A stretch of DNA of 64,000 bases from NCBI GenBank assembly GCA_944383825.1, contig CALWRA010000004.1, positions 62,001 through 126,000 of the forward strand, in the 5' to 3' direction. Positions 35,308-44,615 of the stretch are shown here, one piece after another; within the stretch, counting starts at the first letter, position 1, and every line of letters starts with the position of its first letter. The DNA is from an uncultured Acetatifactor sp. (GTDB taxonomy: Bacteria; Bacillota; Clostridia; Lachnospirales; Lachnospiraceae). Below the pieces are notes generated by a model that was not told the DNA's origin, ran no database searches, and worked only from the letters and a program-made list of their open reading frames with translations. The position numbers were made by a program, and so were the translations under genes.

Positions 35308-37079
35308 GATATGGTCATATCGTGGAGGCTGAGTTTTTGGAACGGCCGAACAGATTTATTGCGTATGTGACAGTGGACGGCAGGCGGGAGAAAGTTCATG
35401 TGAAGAATACGGGCCGATGTCGGGAACTGCTGAGAGAAGGGGCGCGAGTATGGCTTGAGAGAGCCGGCAGCCCGGGCCGTAGCACTCTGTATGATCTGGT
35501 GGCGGTGCAGAAAGGCAGCCGCCTGGTGAATATTGATTCTCAAGCGCCTAACAAGGCAGCCGGAGAGTGGCTTTATACAAAAGAACTTTTTCCGGATCTT
35601 TTATTCATGCGTCCGGAGACACAATTTGGAAATTCACGTTTCGACTTTTATATAGAGACGGCAAAGGATAAAATATTTTTAGAGGTAAAGGGTGTTACTT
35701 TGGAAGAGGACGGGGTAGTGCGTTTCCCGGATGCGCCTTCCGAAAGAGCGGTGAAGCATGTGGAGGAGCTGATAAGAGCAAGGGAGGCGGGATACCGGGT
35801 TTTTGTGCTTTTTGTGATACAGATGGAGGGAGTAAAATGTTTTACTCCCAATAAAGAGACGCATCCGGAATTCGCAGAGGCATTAAGTAGGGCGCAGAAA
35901 GCTGGGGTAGAGCTTTTGGCTTATGACTGTATCGTTACGCCGGATTCCATGGTTCTGAACGCGCCCGTCCGGGTATGCATGGAAAAGGAGGAGCTGGAAA
36001 ATCTGCCAAATCTACTTTTGAGCTGGTATGATGAGAATAAAAGAGCTCTGCCCTGGAGGGAAGAAATTACGCCATATAGAGTGTGGGTATCTGAGATTAT
36101 GCTCCAGCAGACGAGAGTTGAGGCTGTAAAGCCCTATTATCAGCGTTTTATGGACGCTCTGCCTGATCCGGAGGCTTTGGCGGCGGCAGAGGAGGATGCG
36201 CTTTTAAAGCTGTGGGAAGGACTTGGCTATTACAGTAGAGTAAGGAACATGCAAAAGGCGGCCCTGCAGATTATGGAGGATTACGGAGGAAGAATGCCGG
36301 ATACAAAGAAGGAGCTTTTGAAGCTGAAGGGGATCGGAAGCTATACTGCGGGAGCCATCGCCTCAATTGCTTATGGGGAAAGAGCGCCTGCTGTGGACGG
36401 CAATGTGCTGAGGGTTCTGTCGCGCATCAGAAAGGATTCCAGGCCCATCAGCGATGCAAAAGTAAAAACGGCTGTAGAGGAAGAGCTGCAGAGAGTGATG
36501 CCCGAAGACAGACCCGGCGATTTTAACCAGGCCATGATGGAGATCGGAGCTACAGTGTGTGTGCCAAACGGCGCTCCTCATTGTACAAAGTGTCCATTGG
36601 AGGCCATTTGTTTGGCGCATAGGGATAAAGAGGAGATGGAATATCCCAAAAAGGCTCCGCCAAAGCCGAGAACGATTGAGGAAAAAACGGTTTTGGTCAT
36701 TCAGGACGAAAACAGAGTTGTCATCACAAAGCGTCCGGCAAAGGGATTGCTGGCCGGCATGTACGAATTCCCGTCGCTGGAGGGGTTTTGTACCGCCGAA
36801 GAGGTGGTGGGATACCTTGCCCAAAACGGACTGAACGCCCTGCGTGTACAGCCTCTTAAGGAAGCGAAGCATATTTTTACTCATAGAGAGTGGCGCATGA
36901 GAGGCTATATGGTGAGGGTGGATGAGCTGGAGCCCCGGATACCGGAGAGGAAAAAGGAGGACTGGCTTTTGATCGAGCCTGGAATGACAAGGGATCAATA
37001 TCCTATGCCATCAGCCTTTGCAGCATACACAAAATATCTCAGCATGAAGCTGGGAAAGGAAAAATATCGGGAGGAGTGA
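35304..37079 (+). CDS. SfsA - MutY fusion protein (DNA/RNA nuclease SfsA plus A/G-specific adenine glycosylase)
   Basis: This is a 591-residue two-enzyme fusion. Residues 1 to about 222 are SfsA: FLERPNRFIAYV, KNTGRCRELL, YDLVAVQKG, NSRFDFYI, the nuclease core FLEVKGVTLE, FPDAPSERAVKHVEEL and CFTPNKETHPEFAEAL. Residues from about 231 are MutY, which removes adenine opposite 8-oxoguanine: LPWREEITPYRVWVSEIMLQ with the catalytic Glu, GLGYYSRVRNM, KGIGSYTAGAIASIAYG (helix-hairpin-helix), VDGNVLRVLSRI with the catalytic Asp, and four FeS cysteines in CVPNGAPHCTKCPLEAIC. A NUDIX-like C-terminus follows from about 450. No stop or frameshift separates the parts. It overlaps the nucleotidase stop by four bases. 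Confidence 0.93.
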   Translation: MRYGHIVEAEFLERPNRFIAYVTVDGRREKVHVKNTGRCRELLREGARVWLERAGSPGRSTLYDLVAVQKGSRLVNIDSQAPNKAAGEWLYTKELFPDLLFMRPETQFGNSRFDFYIETAKDKIFLEVKGVTLEEDGVVRFPDAPSERAVKHVEELIRAREAGYRVFVLFVIQMEGVKCFTPNKETHPEFAEALSRAQKAGVELLAYDCIVTPDSMVLNAPVRVCMEKEELENLPNLLLSWYDENKRALPWREEITPYRVWVSEIMLQQTRVEAVKPYYQRFMDALPDPEALAAAEEDALLKLWEGLGYYSRVRNMQKAALQIMEDYGGRMPDTKKELLKLKGIGSYTAGAIASIAYGERAPAVDGNVLRVLSRIRKDSRPISDAKVKTAVEEELQRVMPEDRPGDFNQAMMEIGATVCVPNGAPHCTKCPLEAICLAHRDKEEMEYPKKAPPKPRTIEEKTVLVIQDENRVVITKRPAKGLLAGMYEFPSLEGFCTAEEVVGYLAQNGLNALRVQPLKEAKHIFTHREWRMRGYMVRVDELEPRIPERKKEDWLLIEPGMTRDQYPMPSAFAAYTKYLSMKLGKEKYREE

Positions 37080-37083
37080 GGAA

Positions 37084-38112
37084 ATGAAGCTGTTGACAAT
37101 CGCAATACCTTGCTACAATTCGGAAAAGTACATGAGAAAGTGCATTGATTCCCTTCTAGTGGGGGGAGAGGATGTGGAGATTCTTATTGTGAATGATGGC
37201 TCCACTAAGGACAGGACGGCGGAAATTGCCGATGAATATGAAGCCAGATTTCCCACTATTGTGAGAGCTATCCATAAAGAGAACGGCGGCCATGGGTCAG
37301 GAGTAAATACCGGGATTGCAAATGCCACGGGCCTGTATTTTAAAGTGGTTGACAGTGATGACTGGGTAAAGGAAGACGCTTATCAGAAGATACTGTCCAC
37401 CCTGCGGGAGCTTGCCGAACACGGCACCATACTGGATATGCTTGTCAGCAATTATGTCTATGAGAAGGAAGGGGAGAAAAGGAGAAAGGTGATGCACTAT
37501 CATCGCATTCTTCCAAAGGATCAGATTTTTACCTGGGGGGACTGCCGTCACTTTACCAAAGGGCATTATATCTTGATGCACTCCGTCATTTTCCGCACGA
37601 AGCTTTTGCAGGAAAACGGCATCAAACTTCCTGAGCATACCTTTTATGTAGATAATATATATGTTTTTGAACCTTTGCCGTACGTGAAAAAAATGTATTA
37701 TCTTGATGTGAATTTTTACCGTTATTACATTGGAAGAGTGGATCAGTCGGTAAACGAAAGCATAATGATCTCAAGAATTGACCAGCAGATTAAGGTGAAC
37801 AAGCTTATGATTGATTATTTTGTGGAACGGAAGGGAGAGCTTGTAAAAAGTAAAAGACTGTATCAGTATATGCGCAATTATTTGGAGATCATTACCACTG
37901 TTTCCTCGGTGCTTTTAATTCGTTCAGGCTCTCAGGAGCATTTGGAAAAGAAAAAGGAGCTGTGGCAGTATTTGAAGGCCAAGGATAAACGGCTCTACCT
38001 ATGGATGAGAAACGGTATTATGGGAGGGGCCATGAATCTGCCCGGCAAAGGGGGACGCAGGATCTCCGTGGAGGGCTATAAAATTTGTCAGAAGCTGTTT
38101 GGATTTAACTAA
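37084..38112 (+). CDS. Glycosyltransferase family 2 protein
   Basis: This GT-A type sugar transferase has 342 residues. The N-terminal nucleotide-sugar site shows LTIAIPCYNSEKYMRKCIDS, EILIVNDGSTKDRT, KENGGHGSGVNTGIANATG and the DxD equivalent VDSDDWV. There is no membrane anchor or signal peptide. The C-terminal part (MRNYLEIITTVSSVLL, RNGIMGGAMNLPGKGG) is helical. GGAGTGAGG precedes the ATG, four bases after the SfsA-MutY stop, so it is in the same unit. Acceptor and donor sugars are unknown; a cell-envelope glycan role is likely for the family. Confidence 0.9.
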   Translation: MKLLTIAIPCYNSEKYMRKCIDSLLVGGEDVEILIVNDGSTKDRTAEIADEYEARFPTIVRAIHKENGGHGSGVNTGIANATGLYFKVVDSDDWVKEDAYQKILSTLRELAEHGTILDMLVSNYVYEKEGEKRRKVMHYHRILPKDQIFTWGDCRHFTKGHYILMHSVIFRTKLLQENGIKLPEHTFYVDNIYVFEPLPYVKKMYYLDVNFYRYYIGRVDQSVNESIMISRIDQQIKVNKLMIDYFVERKGELVKSKRLYQYMRNYLEIITTVSSVLLIRSGSQEHLEKKKELWQYLKAKDKRLYLWMRNGIMGGAMNLPGKGGRRISVEGYKICQKLFGFN

Positions 38113-38116
38113 AGGA

Positions 38117-38171
38117 ATGCTCCCTTATGCGCGGCAGGCTGTGAAACTTGTCTGTCGGTATAAGGGAGCAT
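38117..38171. terminator. Bidirectional hairpin between convergent genes
   Basis: A 12-bp stem ATGCTCCCTTAT/ATAAGGGAGCAT with a 31-base loop that has its own weak pairing. It lies between the glycosyltransferase and the minus-strand PAP2 gene. The T tract is weak on both sides. Confidence 0.55.
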
Positions 38172-38216
38172 ATAAATGTACAATTATTTTGTTTACCCGG
38201 ACTGCCTGGGGGCTTG

Positions 38217-38903
38217 TCAGCTGATCTGAGGCTTTGCCTTTTTTCTGGACTGTCGTATGGTTCTCACCGCCACCACCAGGTCATAGCGGTAAACAACCAA
38301 ATACATAACGGCAGCCATTGCAAAGGCTGTTAGCACATCAAACATAGAGTGCTGCTTTAAAAATACCGTGGACAGAATAATGGAGCAGCAAAGAATCAGG
38401 GAACAGAGACGGAGTCCCCGCTTATTTTCAAATTCCCTGCTCCGGATTATGGCAAAGTGCGCGCCCAGAGAATTATACACATGAATACTGGGCCAAAGGT
38501 TTGTGGGCGTATCCGCTTTCCACAGCATAGACACCATATCGGAGAAGATGTTATCCCTGGGCAGAACCGCAGGCCTTAAATGGTGTCCGTTGGGCCACAG
38601 CGTGGATACGATCAGGAAAACGGTCATGCCTGTAAACAGGAAGGTGCACGCCCGGTAATAATCGGTTTTATTTTTAAAAAAGAAAAACATCACCACCGCA
38701 GCCACATAGAAAAACCACAGAACATATGGAATAATAAATCCTTCCAGGAAGGGGATGTAATCATCCACCGCCATGTGGATCACGTGATAGCCCCTGGTAA
38801 CGGTTTTCTCAAGATGAGCAAACCAGGATATATAGATTATGCCATATAAGATAAGTGGAATCCCGTGTCTGTACTGGATAAAAAGCTGTTTCAATTTTTT
38901 CAT
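38217..38903 (-). CDS. PAP2 family phosphatase, membrane-bound
   Basis: This is a 228-residue integral membrane protein with about six helices. The phosphatase residues are partly visible: LWPSIHVYNSLGAH corresponds to the PSxH motif and FLKQHSMFDVLTAFAMA to the C-terminal motif with catalytic His and Asp. The KxxxxxxRP motif is weak (PNGHHLRPAVLPRDN). This degenerate pattern is that of the inositol-phosphorylceramide-synthase/PAP2-like group. The C-terminus is strongly basic (RTIRQSRKKAKPQ). It likely acts on a lipid phosphate at the outer membrane face. The neighbouring lipid kinase on the same strand makes a lipid role attractive. Confidence 0.85.
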   Translation of the reverse strand: MKKLKQLFIQYRHGIPLILYGIIYISWFAHLEKTVTRGYHVIHMAVDDYIPFLEGFIIPYVLWFFYVAAVVMFFFFKNKTDYYRACTFLFTGMTVFLIVSTLWPNGHHLRPAVLPRDNIFSDMVSMLWKADTPTNLWPSIHVYNSLGAHFAIIRSREFENKRGLRLCSLILCCSIILSTVFLKQHSMFDVLTAFAMAAVMYLVVYRYDLVVAVRTIRQSRKKAKPQIS

Positions 38904-38932
38904 ACCATACTCACCCTTTCAATAACAATTTC

Positions 38933-38960
38933 AGTATAGTCAAAAAAATAGAAAAAGCAA
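38933..38960 (-). promoter_or_regulatory. Promoter for PAP2 gene
   Basis: Minus strand: TTGCTT, a 16-base spacer and TATACT (-10 at 38933-38938). Confidence 0.5.
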
Positions 38961-39045
38961 TGCTTTTTTGCAATCCTTAAACAATTTTAAGAAAACCTTT
39001 AGGATTGTATATTTTTGCGGTCAGACCGGCGTAATACTCCAACCG

Positions 39046-39987
39046 TCAGGAAATGATGATCTTTAGGGCGTTTGGAAGGCAGGATACGGAAAAGGAAGCG
39101 CTCATGCGGGTAACCTCTCCATCTGTGTGTACCCAGAGAGGGCGGGAGCTTTCTATATGTGCCGATGCACCCTTGTAGAGAGCGATGCCTTTTAGAAAAT
39201 AGTGCTTCCCCCAAAAGGCAGCGGGAAGGGCCGTGAGTACCAAAGGCTTTGGAATATCGCCTACGGCGCACAGGCTTAAGAGTCCATCGCAGGCGTCCGC
39301 ATGGGGGCAAAACATGAATCCTCCTCCTTCATAGGGGTGAATCATAAAGGTTACAAAAAGCACTCTGTTTATGTGAGTGGCAGGAACGCAGTCCAGAGAA
39401 AGGCTGCAGGATGCCGCTTTTGCAGCAAAAAGCTGTTTCAGGCCGATGCCCAGATAGGTGAGCTTGCCCAGCCCCAGCTTATTTAACAAATCCTTCATGG
39501 GAGAGTGAAGAGCCTCCCGGCAGACCGCCGCATCGAAGCCGATTCCGCAGCTTACGGCAAAAAGTCTCTTTTCGCCGTCGGAATGGGTAACGCAGCCAAG
39601 ATCCATTGAGACCACATGTCCGTTGTGCAGGATCAGCTCCAGGGCTGAAAGAGGATTCTTCGGCAGTCTCAGGGCTCTTGCCAGATCGTTGCTGGAGCCA
39701 GTGGGAATATAGCCTAAAATCACACGGGATGGATCCTTTATCCCTGCAAGAGCCTCATTGACAGTGCCGTCTCCGCCCAAAATAATCAACGTCAGTGGAG
39801 AGACTGCATCTGCCTGATCATGGGAGGAGAGGATTTCGGAGGTGATTCGTGCAATGTCTCCGGCGGCGCGGGAGAAATAGGAGCGGTAGGGAACGGCGCT
39901 TTGGTGCAGGGCCGGTTCAATTTGCTCCTTCCATATTTTAAGACCTCTTCCGGAACGGGAAGCAGGGTTGATGATAATATGATACAT
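39046..39987 (-). CDS. Diacylglycerol kinase family lipid kinase (YegS/DgkB-like)
   Basis: This soluble lipid kinase has 313 residues. The N-terminus is [13 protein letters not shown], then [17 protein letters not shown] with the nucleotide-binding GGDGT and [20 protein letters not shown]. The C-terminal beta-sandwich contains [18 protein letters not shown] and [15 protein letters not shown]. It phosphorylates diacylglycerol or a related lipid, probably to recycle lipid from lipoteichoic acid synthesis. It is transcribed toward the PAP2 gene but separated by about 140 bases with a separate promoter for PAP2. Confidence 0.9.
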   Translation of the reverse strand: MYHIIINPASRSGRGLKIWKEQIEPALHQSAVPYRSYFSRAAGDIARITSEILSSHDQADAVSPLTLIILGGDGTVNEALAGIKDPSRVILGYIPTGSSNDLARALRLPKNPLSALELILHNGHVVSMDLGCVTHSDGEKRLFAVSCGIGFDAAVCREALHSPMKDLLNKLGLGKLTYLGIGLKQLFAAKAASCSLSLDCVPATHINRVLFVTFMIHPYEGGGFMFCPHADACDGLLSLCAVGDIPKPLVLTALPAAFWGKHYFLKGIALYKGASAHIESSRPLWVHTDGEVTRMSASFSVSCLPNALKIIIS

Positions 39988-40154
39988 ATGAGACCTCTTT
40001 TGTACAGATTTTTTTCTATTTTAGCAGTTTCAGGAGCGCTCGTAAACAAAATCATATTTTTTATTTCCATTCCTTTGCATTGTATGCTATAATCAATCAC
40101 AGATTTTCGTATGCTGTTAGCAGGCATACCACATGCGGAGGAGGATTTGCTTTT

Positions 40155-41393
40155 ATGTATTCATTGGATGAAGTGAGGAACACGGATCCGGAGATTGCCC
40201 GGGCTATAATGGATGAGCAGGAAAGGCAGAACAGCCATATTGAGCTGATTGCTTCCGAAAACTGGGTAAGTAAAGCGGTGATGGCGGCGATGGGAAGTCC
40301 CCTGACAAACAAATATGCCGAAGGATACCCGGGTAAAAGGTATTATGGCGGCTGCGAGTGCGTGGATGTTGTGGAAAATCTTGCCATTGACAGGGCAAAG
40401 GAGCTGTTTGGCTGTGAATATGCCAATGTGCAGCCCCATTCCGGAGCACAGGCAAATATGGCGGTGCAGTTTGCGGTATGCAGTCCCGGGGATACGATTA
40501 TGGGAATGAATCTGGATCACGGCGGGCATCTGACTCACGGCAGTCCGGTGAATATGTCCGGCAAATATTTTCACATTGTACCCTATGGCGTAAATGACCA
40601 GGGCTTTATCGATTATGACAGGCTAAGGGAAATTGCCCTTGAGTCAAAACCCAAAATGATTATTGCGGGGGCCTCTGCATACGCGCGAACCATAGATTTT
40701 GAGAAATTCCGTCATGTGGCGGATGAAGTGGGAGCTGTTCTTATGGTAGATATGGCTCATATTGCGGGGCTTGTGGCCGCCGGTCTTCATCCCAGCCCCA
40801 TTCCCTATGCTGACGTTGTGACCACAACCACACACAAGACTCTGCGGGGACCCAGGGGAGGCTTAATTTTGTCCGGTAAGGAGGCCAATGAAAAGTATAA
40901 TTTCAATAAAGCTATTTTCCCGGGGATTCAGGGAGGTCCTCTCATGCATGTGATCGCGGCGAAGGCTGTGTGCTTCAAGGAGGCTTTAAGTCCGCAGTTC
41001 AGGGCTTATCAGCAGGGGGTTATCGACAATGCCCAGGCTTTGTGCAAAGGTCTGATTGGAAGAGGAATAAAGATTGTTTCCGGCGGTACGGACAACCATT
41101 TGATGCTGGTGGATCTGACTAATTTCGGGCTTACCGGTAAGGCTGTGGAGAAGCTGCTGGATGCGGCACATATTACCTGCAATAAAAATACCATTCCAAA
41201 TGATCCTCAATCGCCTTTTGTGACCAGCGGCGTTCGTCTGGGAACTCCAGCGGTCACTTCAAGAGGTATGAATACCGAGGATATGGATAGGATTGCCGAA
41301 GCAATTGCAATGGTCATCAAGGGAGGACAGGAGAAGGTGGCTGAGGCCGGGGCTATTGTAAAGGCTCTTACGGATAAATATCCTTTGGGCTAA
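40155..41393 (+). CDS. glyA: Serine hydroxymethyltransferase
   Basis: This PLP enzyme interconverts serine and glycine with tetrahydrofolate, the main source of one-carbon units. It has 412 residues. Signature parts are [73 protein letters not shown] and the PLP Lys in [14 protein letters not shown] (about residue 225). ATG 40155 has GGAGGAGG about 10 bases upstream. A frame extension to 40080 runs through the likely promoter (TATAAT at 40088-40093). It supplies methylene-THF for the thyA-folA pair far downstream. A strong terminator follows. Confidence 0.97.
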   Translation: MYSLDEVRNTDPEIARAIMDEQERQNSHIELIASENWVSKAVMAAMGSPLTNKYAEGYPGKRYYGGCECVDVVENLAIDRAKELFGCEYANVQPHSGAQANMAVQFAVCSPGDTIMGMNLDHGGHLTHGSPVNMSGKYFHIVPYGVNDQGFIDYDRLREIALESKPKMIIAGASAYARTIDFEKFRHVADEVGAVLMVDMAHIAGLVAAGLHPSPIPYADVVTTTTHKTLRGPRGGLILSGKEANEKYNFNKAIFPGIQGGPLMHVIAAKAVCFKEALSPQFRAYQQGVIDNAQALCKGLIGRGIKIVSGGTDNHLMLVDLTNFGLTGKAVEKLLDAAHITCNKNTIPNDPQSPFVTSGVRLGTPAVTSRGMNTEDMDRIAEAIAMVIKGGQEKVAEAGAIVKALTDKYPLG

Positions 41394-41408
41394 GGCCTAA
41401 CGATGCCA

Positions 41409-41430
41409 TTGTACGATAATTGTACGATAA
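41409..41430 (+). repeat. Tandem 11-bp repeat TTGTACGATAA x2
   Basis: Two perfect copies of TTGTACGATAA lie directly after glyA and just before its terminator. The role is unknown. Confidence 0.6.
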
Positions 41431-41437
41431 AGGAAAG

Positions 41438-41479
41438 GCGCCAACGGAAGAAAGGATTATCTTCTGTAGGCGCTTTTTT
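41438..41479 (+). terminator. glyA terminator
   Basis: The stem GCGCCAACGGAAGA/TCTTCTGTAGGCGC has 14 positions with one mismatch and one G-T pair. TTTTTT follows at 41474-41479. Confidence 0.85.
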
Positions 41480-41519
41480 GCGTTCTGCTTCCGATTGGAA
41501 TTATATCAACATAAAAGGC

Positions 41520-41548
41520 TTGCGCTTTGCAGAGCATTGTGCTAAAAT
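41520..41548 (+). promoter_or_regulatory. Promoter of the ACT-hom-lysC operon
   Basis: TTGCGC (41520-41525), 17 bases, TAAAAT (41543-41548). The roughly 100-nt leader holds a stem around GCGATGTA/TACATTTCGC but no recognised attenuator or T-box. Confidence 0.55.
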
Positions 41549-41654
41549 ATCTTTCGTAGAAAGACAACTGTTCGCGATGTAAGTACATTTCGCAATCTGT
41601 CTAAATAATAGCTACAAAATAATTAATAGTATGCAGAAAGCAGGAAATCATCAT

Positions 41655-42098
41655 ATGGGAGAAACGGCCAAGTGCTTTGTGGTAAGACAGAAGGCGGTGC
41701 CAGAGGTGCTTTTGAAGGTGGTGGAAGCGAAGCGGCTTCTTGAGTCGGAAAAGGTTCTGACTATTCAGGAAGCGGTTGATGCGGTAGGTATCAGCCGCAG
41801 TTCATTTTACAAATATAAGGATGATATTTTTCAGTTCCATGACAATTCCCAGGGAAAAACGTTTACGCTGGCCTTCCAAATGGACGACGAGCCGGGGCTT
41901 TTGTCGGACGTATTGAAAATCATTGCCGATTACAGAGCAAATATCCTGACCATTCATCAGAGCATTCCCATTAACGGGGTGGCATCCTTAAGCCTGAGCG
42001 TCCAGGTGCTTCAAACCACCGGGGACGTCTCAAGGATGATTGAACGGATGGAGGATCACGAGGGTGTCCATCATGTAAAAATATTAGCAAAAGAATAA
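41655..42098 (+). CDS. ACT domain-containing protein (PheB-like)
   Basis: This is a 147-residue cytosolic protein. The N-terminal half has a helix-turn-helix-like stretch (VLTIQEAVDAVGISRSSFYK). The C-terminal half is an ACT amino-acid-binding domain (FTLAFQMDDEPGLLSDVLKI, IADYRANILTIHQSIPINGV). This is the UPF0735/PheB architecture. Placed directly before homoserine dehydrogenase, it is likely to sense an aspartate-family amino acid and may regulate the operon; that is inference. ATG 41655 has a modest AGGAAA upstream, and ATG 41631 has none. Confidence 0.88.
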   Translation: MGETAKCFVVRQKAVPEVLLKVVEAKRLLESEKVLTIQEAVDAVGISRSSFYKYKDDIFQFHDNSQGKTFTLAFQMDDEPGLLSDVLKIIADYRANILTIHQSIPINGVASLSLSVQVLQTTGDVSRMIERMEDHEGVHHVKILAKE

Positions 42099-42137
42099 GA
42101 AAAAGTCCATAGCTTTGGGACGGAAACGGAGGGATTT

Positions 42138-43349
42138 ATGATAAACATTGCAGTGCTGGGATACGGCACGGTGGGAAGCGGCGTTGTGGAGGTTATTGAA
42201 AAAAATAAGGAAATGGTCAATAAGAAGTCTGCGCAGGAGCTGAATATCAAGTATATTCTTGACTTAAGGGATTTTCCGGGAGATCCCTATGAGGAAAAGG
42301 TGGTTCATGATTTTAATTTGATTTTAAGCGATGATTCGGTGAGTATTGTATGTGAAACCATGGGCGGCGTAGGGGCGGCGTACCAGTTTACAAAGCAGGC
42401 GCTGGAAAAGGGAAAAAGTGTGTGTACCTCCAATAAGGAGCTTGTGGCCCGGCATGGCCCTGAGCTTCTGGCAATTGCCCGGGATCACAGCTGTAATTAT
42501 CTGTTCGAGGCCAGCGTAGGAGGAGGTATTCCCATAATACGCCCTCTGAATTATTCTCTTACGGCAGAAAAAATAGAAGCCATTACTGGCATACTCAACG
42601 GCACCACCAACTATATTTTGAGTAAAATGGAGAAGGAGGGAGCCGGATTTGAGGAGGTGCTTAAGGAAGCGCAGGAGAACGGCTATGCCGAGCGCAATCC
42701 GGAGGCTGATGTGGAGGGATATGACGCCTGCAGGAAAATCGCCATTCTTTCCTCCCTGATGATGGGAAGGAATGTGGACAGTGAAAAGGTATATACGGAA
42801 GGAATCACAAATATTACGGCAGCTGATTTTGCCTATGCGGCGGCGGCGGGAAGGTCCATCAAGCTTCTGGCGAGAAGCCGGGCAGTATCTGAGGATGAGG
42901 TTCTGGCCATGGTGGCTCCCTTTATGATCGGCAGAGATCATCCGCTGGCTATGGTAAATGATGTGTTTAACGCTGTTTTTGTAACCGGAAATATGCTGGG
43001 AGATTCCATGTATTATGGGAGGGGCGCAGGAAAGCTTCCCACTGCAAGCGCCGTGGTTTCGGATGTGATCGACTGTGCGAGACATCAGGGAAGAGTGATC
43101 ATGTGCTTCTGGGATCAGGGGAATGCTCGACTGTCCGATATATCTTCGGAAGAAAGAAGCTTTTTTATAAGAGGAAAAAGCGGGGAGGAGAGGACTGTGG
43201 AGAGCGCTTTTCCCGAAGGCCGCCTGATCCGCATAGAGGGCCGTGCGGAGGATTTCGGCTATTTCACTCCGGTAATGAGGGAAAAGGATTTTATGGAAAA
43301 ATGCAAGGCTCTCGAAGATGTGGTTTTAGGCAGAATCAGGCTGCTGTAG
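42138..43349 (+). CDS. hom: Homoserine dehydrogenase
   Basis: The enzyme reduces aspartate semialdehyde to homoserine, the branch to threonine and methionine. The length is 403 residues. The Rossmann start is IAVLGYGTVGSGVVEVIEKN. Catalytic regions are SNKELVARHGPELL, FEASVGGGIPIIRPLNYSL, GILNGTTNYILSKM, and NPEADVEGYDACRKIAILSS with the catalytic Asp/Lys. The C-terminal part (about 330-403) is shorter than a full ACT domain and reads weakly as a regulatory end, so feedback control may sit in the separate ACT protein upstream. GGAGGG lies before the ATG. Confidence 0.96.
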   Translation: MINIAVLGYGTVGSGVVEVIEKNKEMVNKKSAQELNIKYILDLRDFPGDPYEEKVVHDFNLILSDDSVSIVCETMGGVGAAYQFTKQALEKGKSVCTSNKELVARHGPELLAIARDHSCNYLFEASVGGGIPIIRPLNYSLTAEKIEAITGILNGTTNYILSKMEKEGAGFEEVLKEAQENGYAERNPEADVEGYDACRKIAILSSLMMGRNVDSEKVYTEGITNITAADFAYAAAAGRSIKLLARSRAVSEDEVLAMVAPFMIGRDHPLAMVNDVFNAVFVTGNMLGDSMYYGRGAGKLPTASAVVSDVIDCARHQGRVIMCFWDQGNARLSDISSEERSFFIRGKSGEERTVESAFPEGRLIRIEGRAEDFGYFTPVMREKDFMEKCKALEDVVLGRIRLL

Positions 43350-43403
43350 GAACGCTTTGCGGTAAAGTGGCAGAAAAACGCGGAATGCGGAAATGAGGGA
43401 ACT

Positions 43404-44609
43404 ATGAAATATATTGTTGTACTGGGAGATGGGATGGCCGACGAGCCCATTGAAAATCTGGGAGGAAGGACTCCGCTTTCTTATGCCGGAACGCCCAATA
43501 TGGACCGACTGAGCAGGCTTTCAGAGATAGGCATGGTGCATACCATTCCGGAGGGCATGAAGCCGGGATCGGACACGGCCAATCTCTCCGTCATGGGCTA
43601 TGACCCCAAAAAGTATTACTCAGGCCGTTCTCCCCTGGAAGCGCTGAGTATCGGAGTACCCATGGAGAATACGGATATTGCCATTCGGTGTAATGTTGTG
43701 ACGCTTTCCGAGGGAGAGGGGCCTTTTGAGAAAAGGCTTATGATCGATCACAGCTCTTCTGAGATTGATACAAAGGATTGCGCAGTGCTGCTTGAGGCTG
43801 CAGCGTCCCAGCTGGCGGAGGACTTCTATCGTTTTTATGTGGGGACCAGCTACCGCCACTGTCTGATTTGGAAGAAAGGCAGCGTCACAGAGCTGACGCC
43901 TCCTCATGATATTCTTGGCCGGGTGATTGGTCCGTATCTGCCCCGGGATGAAAAGCTGAGGGAAATGATGAAAAAGAGCTATGAGATTCTGGCAGATCAT
44001 CCCATCAATCTGGAGCGAAAGAAAAAAGGTCTTAATCCGGCTAATTGTCTGTGGTTCTGGGGGGGCGGCACCAGGCCGAGGCTTACCTCTTTCGAGGAAA
44101 AGACGGGGAAAAAGGGTATGATGGTGTCCGCTGTGGATCTCCTTAAGGGAATTGCCGTGGGAGCAGGCATGGGCGTTGCCCATGTAGAGGGCGCCAACGG
44201 AGGGCTTCATACCAATTATGCGGGAAAGGTGGAAGCCGCGGTGAGGGCGGTTACCCAGGAGGGGTATGATTTTGTATACATTCATGTGGAGGCGCCGGAT
44301 GAAATGGGGCATCAGGGTAGTGTGGAACGAAAGGTACAGGCCATAGAGTATCTGGATGAAAAAGTGATCGGTCCGGTTGTGGAAAAAATGGAGGCCGCAG
44401 GAGAGGACTTTCGTCTGCTGATTCTGCCCGATCATCCTACGCCGGTTCGTCTTAGGACTCATACATCTGACGACGTTCCCTATCTTTTGTATGACAGTAC
44501 GCATCCTCTGGATAAGGGCTGGCATTATAATGAGGAAGAGGGAAGAAAGAGCGGTATACGCATTGAGCAGGGGCATCTGCTTATGGATAAATTTTTGGAT
44601 GAGGAGTAG
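43404..44609 (+). CDS. Phosphoglycerate mutase-like protein (ApgM family), possible homoserine kinase substitute
   Basis: This 401-residue alkaline-phosphatase-superfamily protein is of the archaeal-type cofactor-independent mutase family. Metal and catalytic residues are visible: VVLGDGMADEP, the SDTANLSVMGYDP segment with the catalytic Ser, HVEAPDEMGHQGSVERK and LILPDHPTPVRLRTHTSDDV. Its place between hom and lysC, with no thrB in view, fits the proposal in comparative genomics that this subgroup replaces ThrB in clostridia. A glycolytic mutase role cannot be excluded from sequence alone. It starts 54 bases after hom and ends six bases before lysC. Confidence 0.85.
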   Translation: MKYIVVLGDGMADEPIENLGGRTPLSYAGTPNMDRLSRLSEIGMVHTIPEGMKPGSDTANLSVMGYDPKKYYSGRSPLEALSIGVPMENTDIAIRCNVVTLSEGEGPFEKRLMIDHSSSEIDTKDCAVLLEAAASQLAEDFYRFYVGTSYRHCLIWKKGSVTELTPPHDILGRVIGPYLPRDEKLREMMKKSYEILADHPINLERKKKGLNPANCLWFWGGGTRPRLTSFEEKTGKKGMMVSAVDLLKGIAVGAGMGVAHVEGANGGLHTNYAGKVEAAVRAVTQEGYDFVYIHVEAPDEMGHQGSVERKVQAIEYLDEKVIGPVVEKMEAAGEDFRLLILPDHPTPVRLRTHTSDDVPYLLYDSTHPLDKGWHYNEEEGRKSGIRIEQGHLLMDKFLDEE

Positions 44610-44615
44610 ACTGTT

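Noticed and set aside
40080..40154. Longer glyA start at 40080
   Set aside because: The extension runs through a TATAAT box and a GGAGGAGG site; SHMT proteins begin with the segment at 40155.
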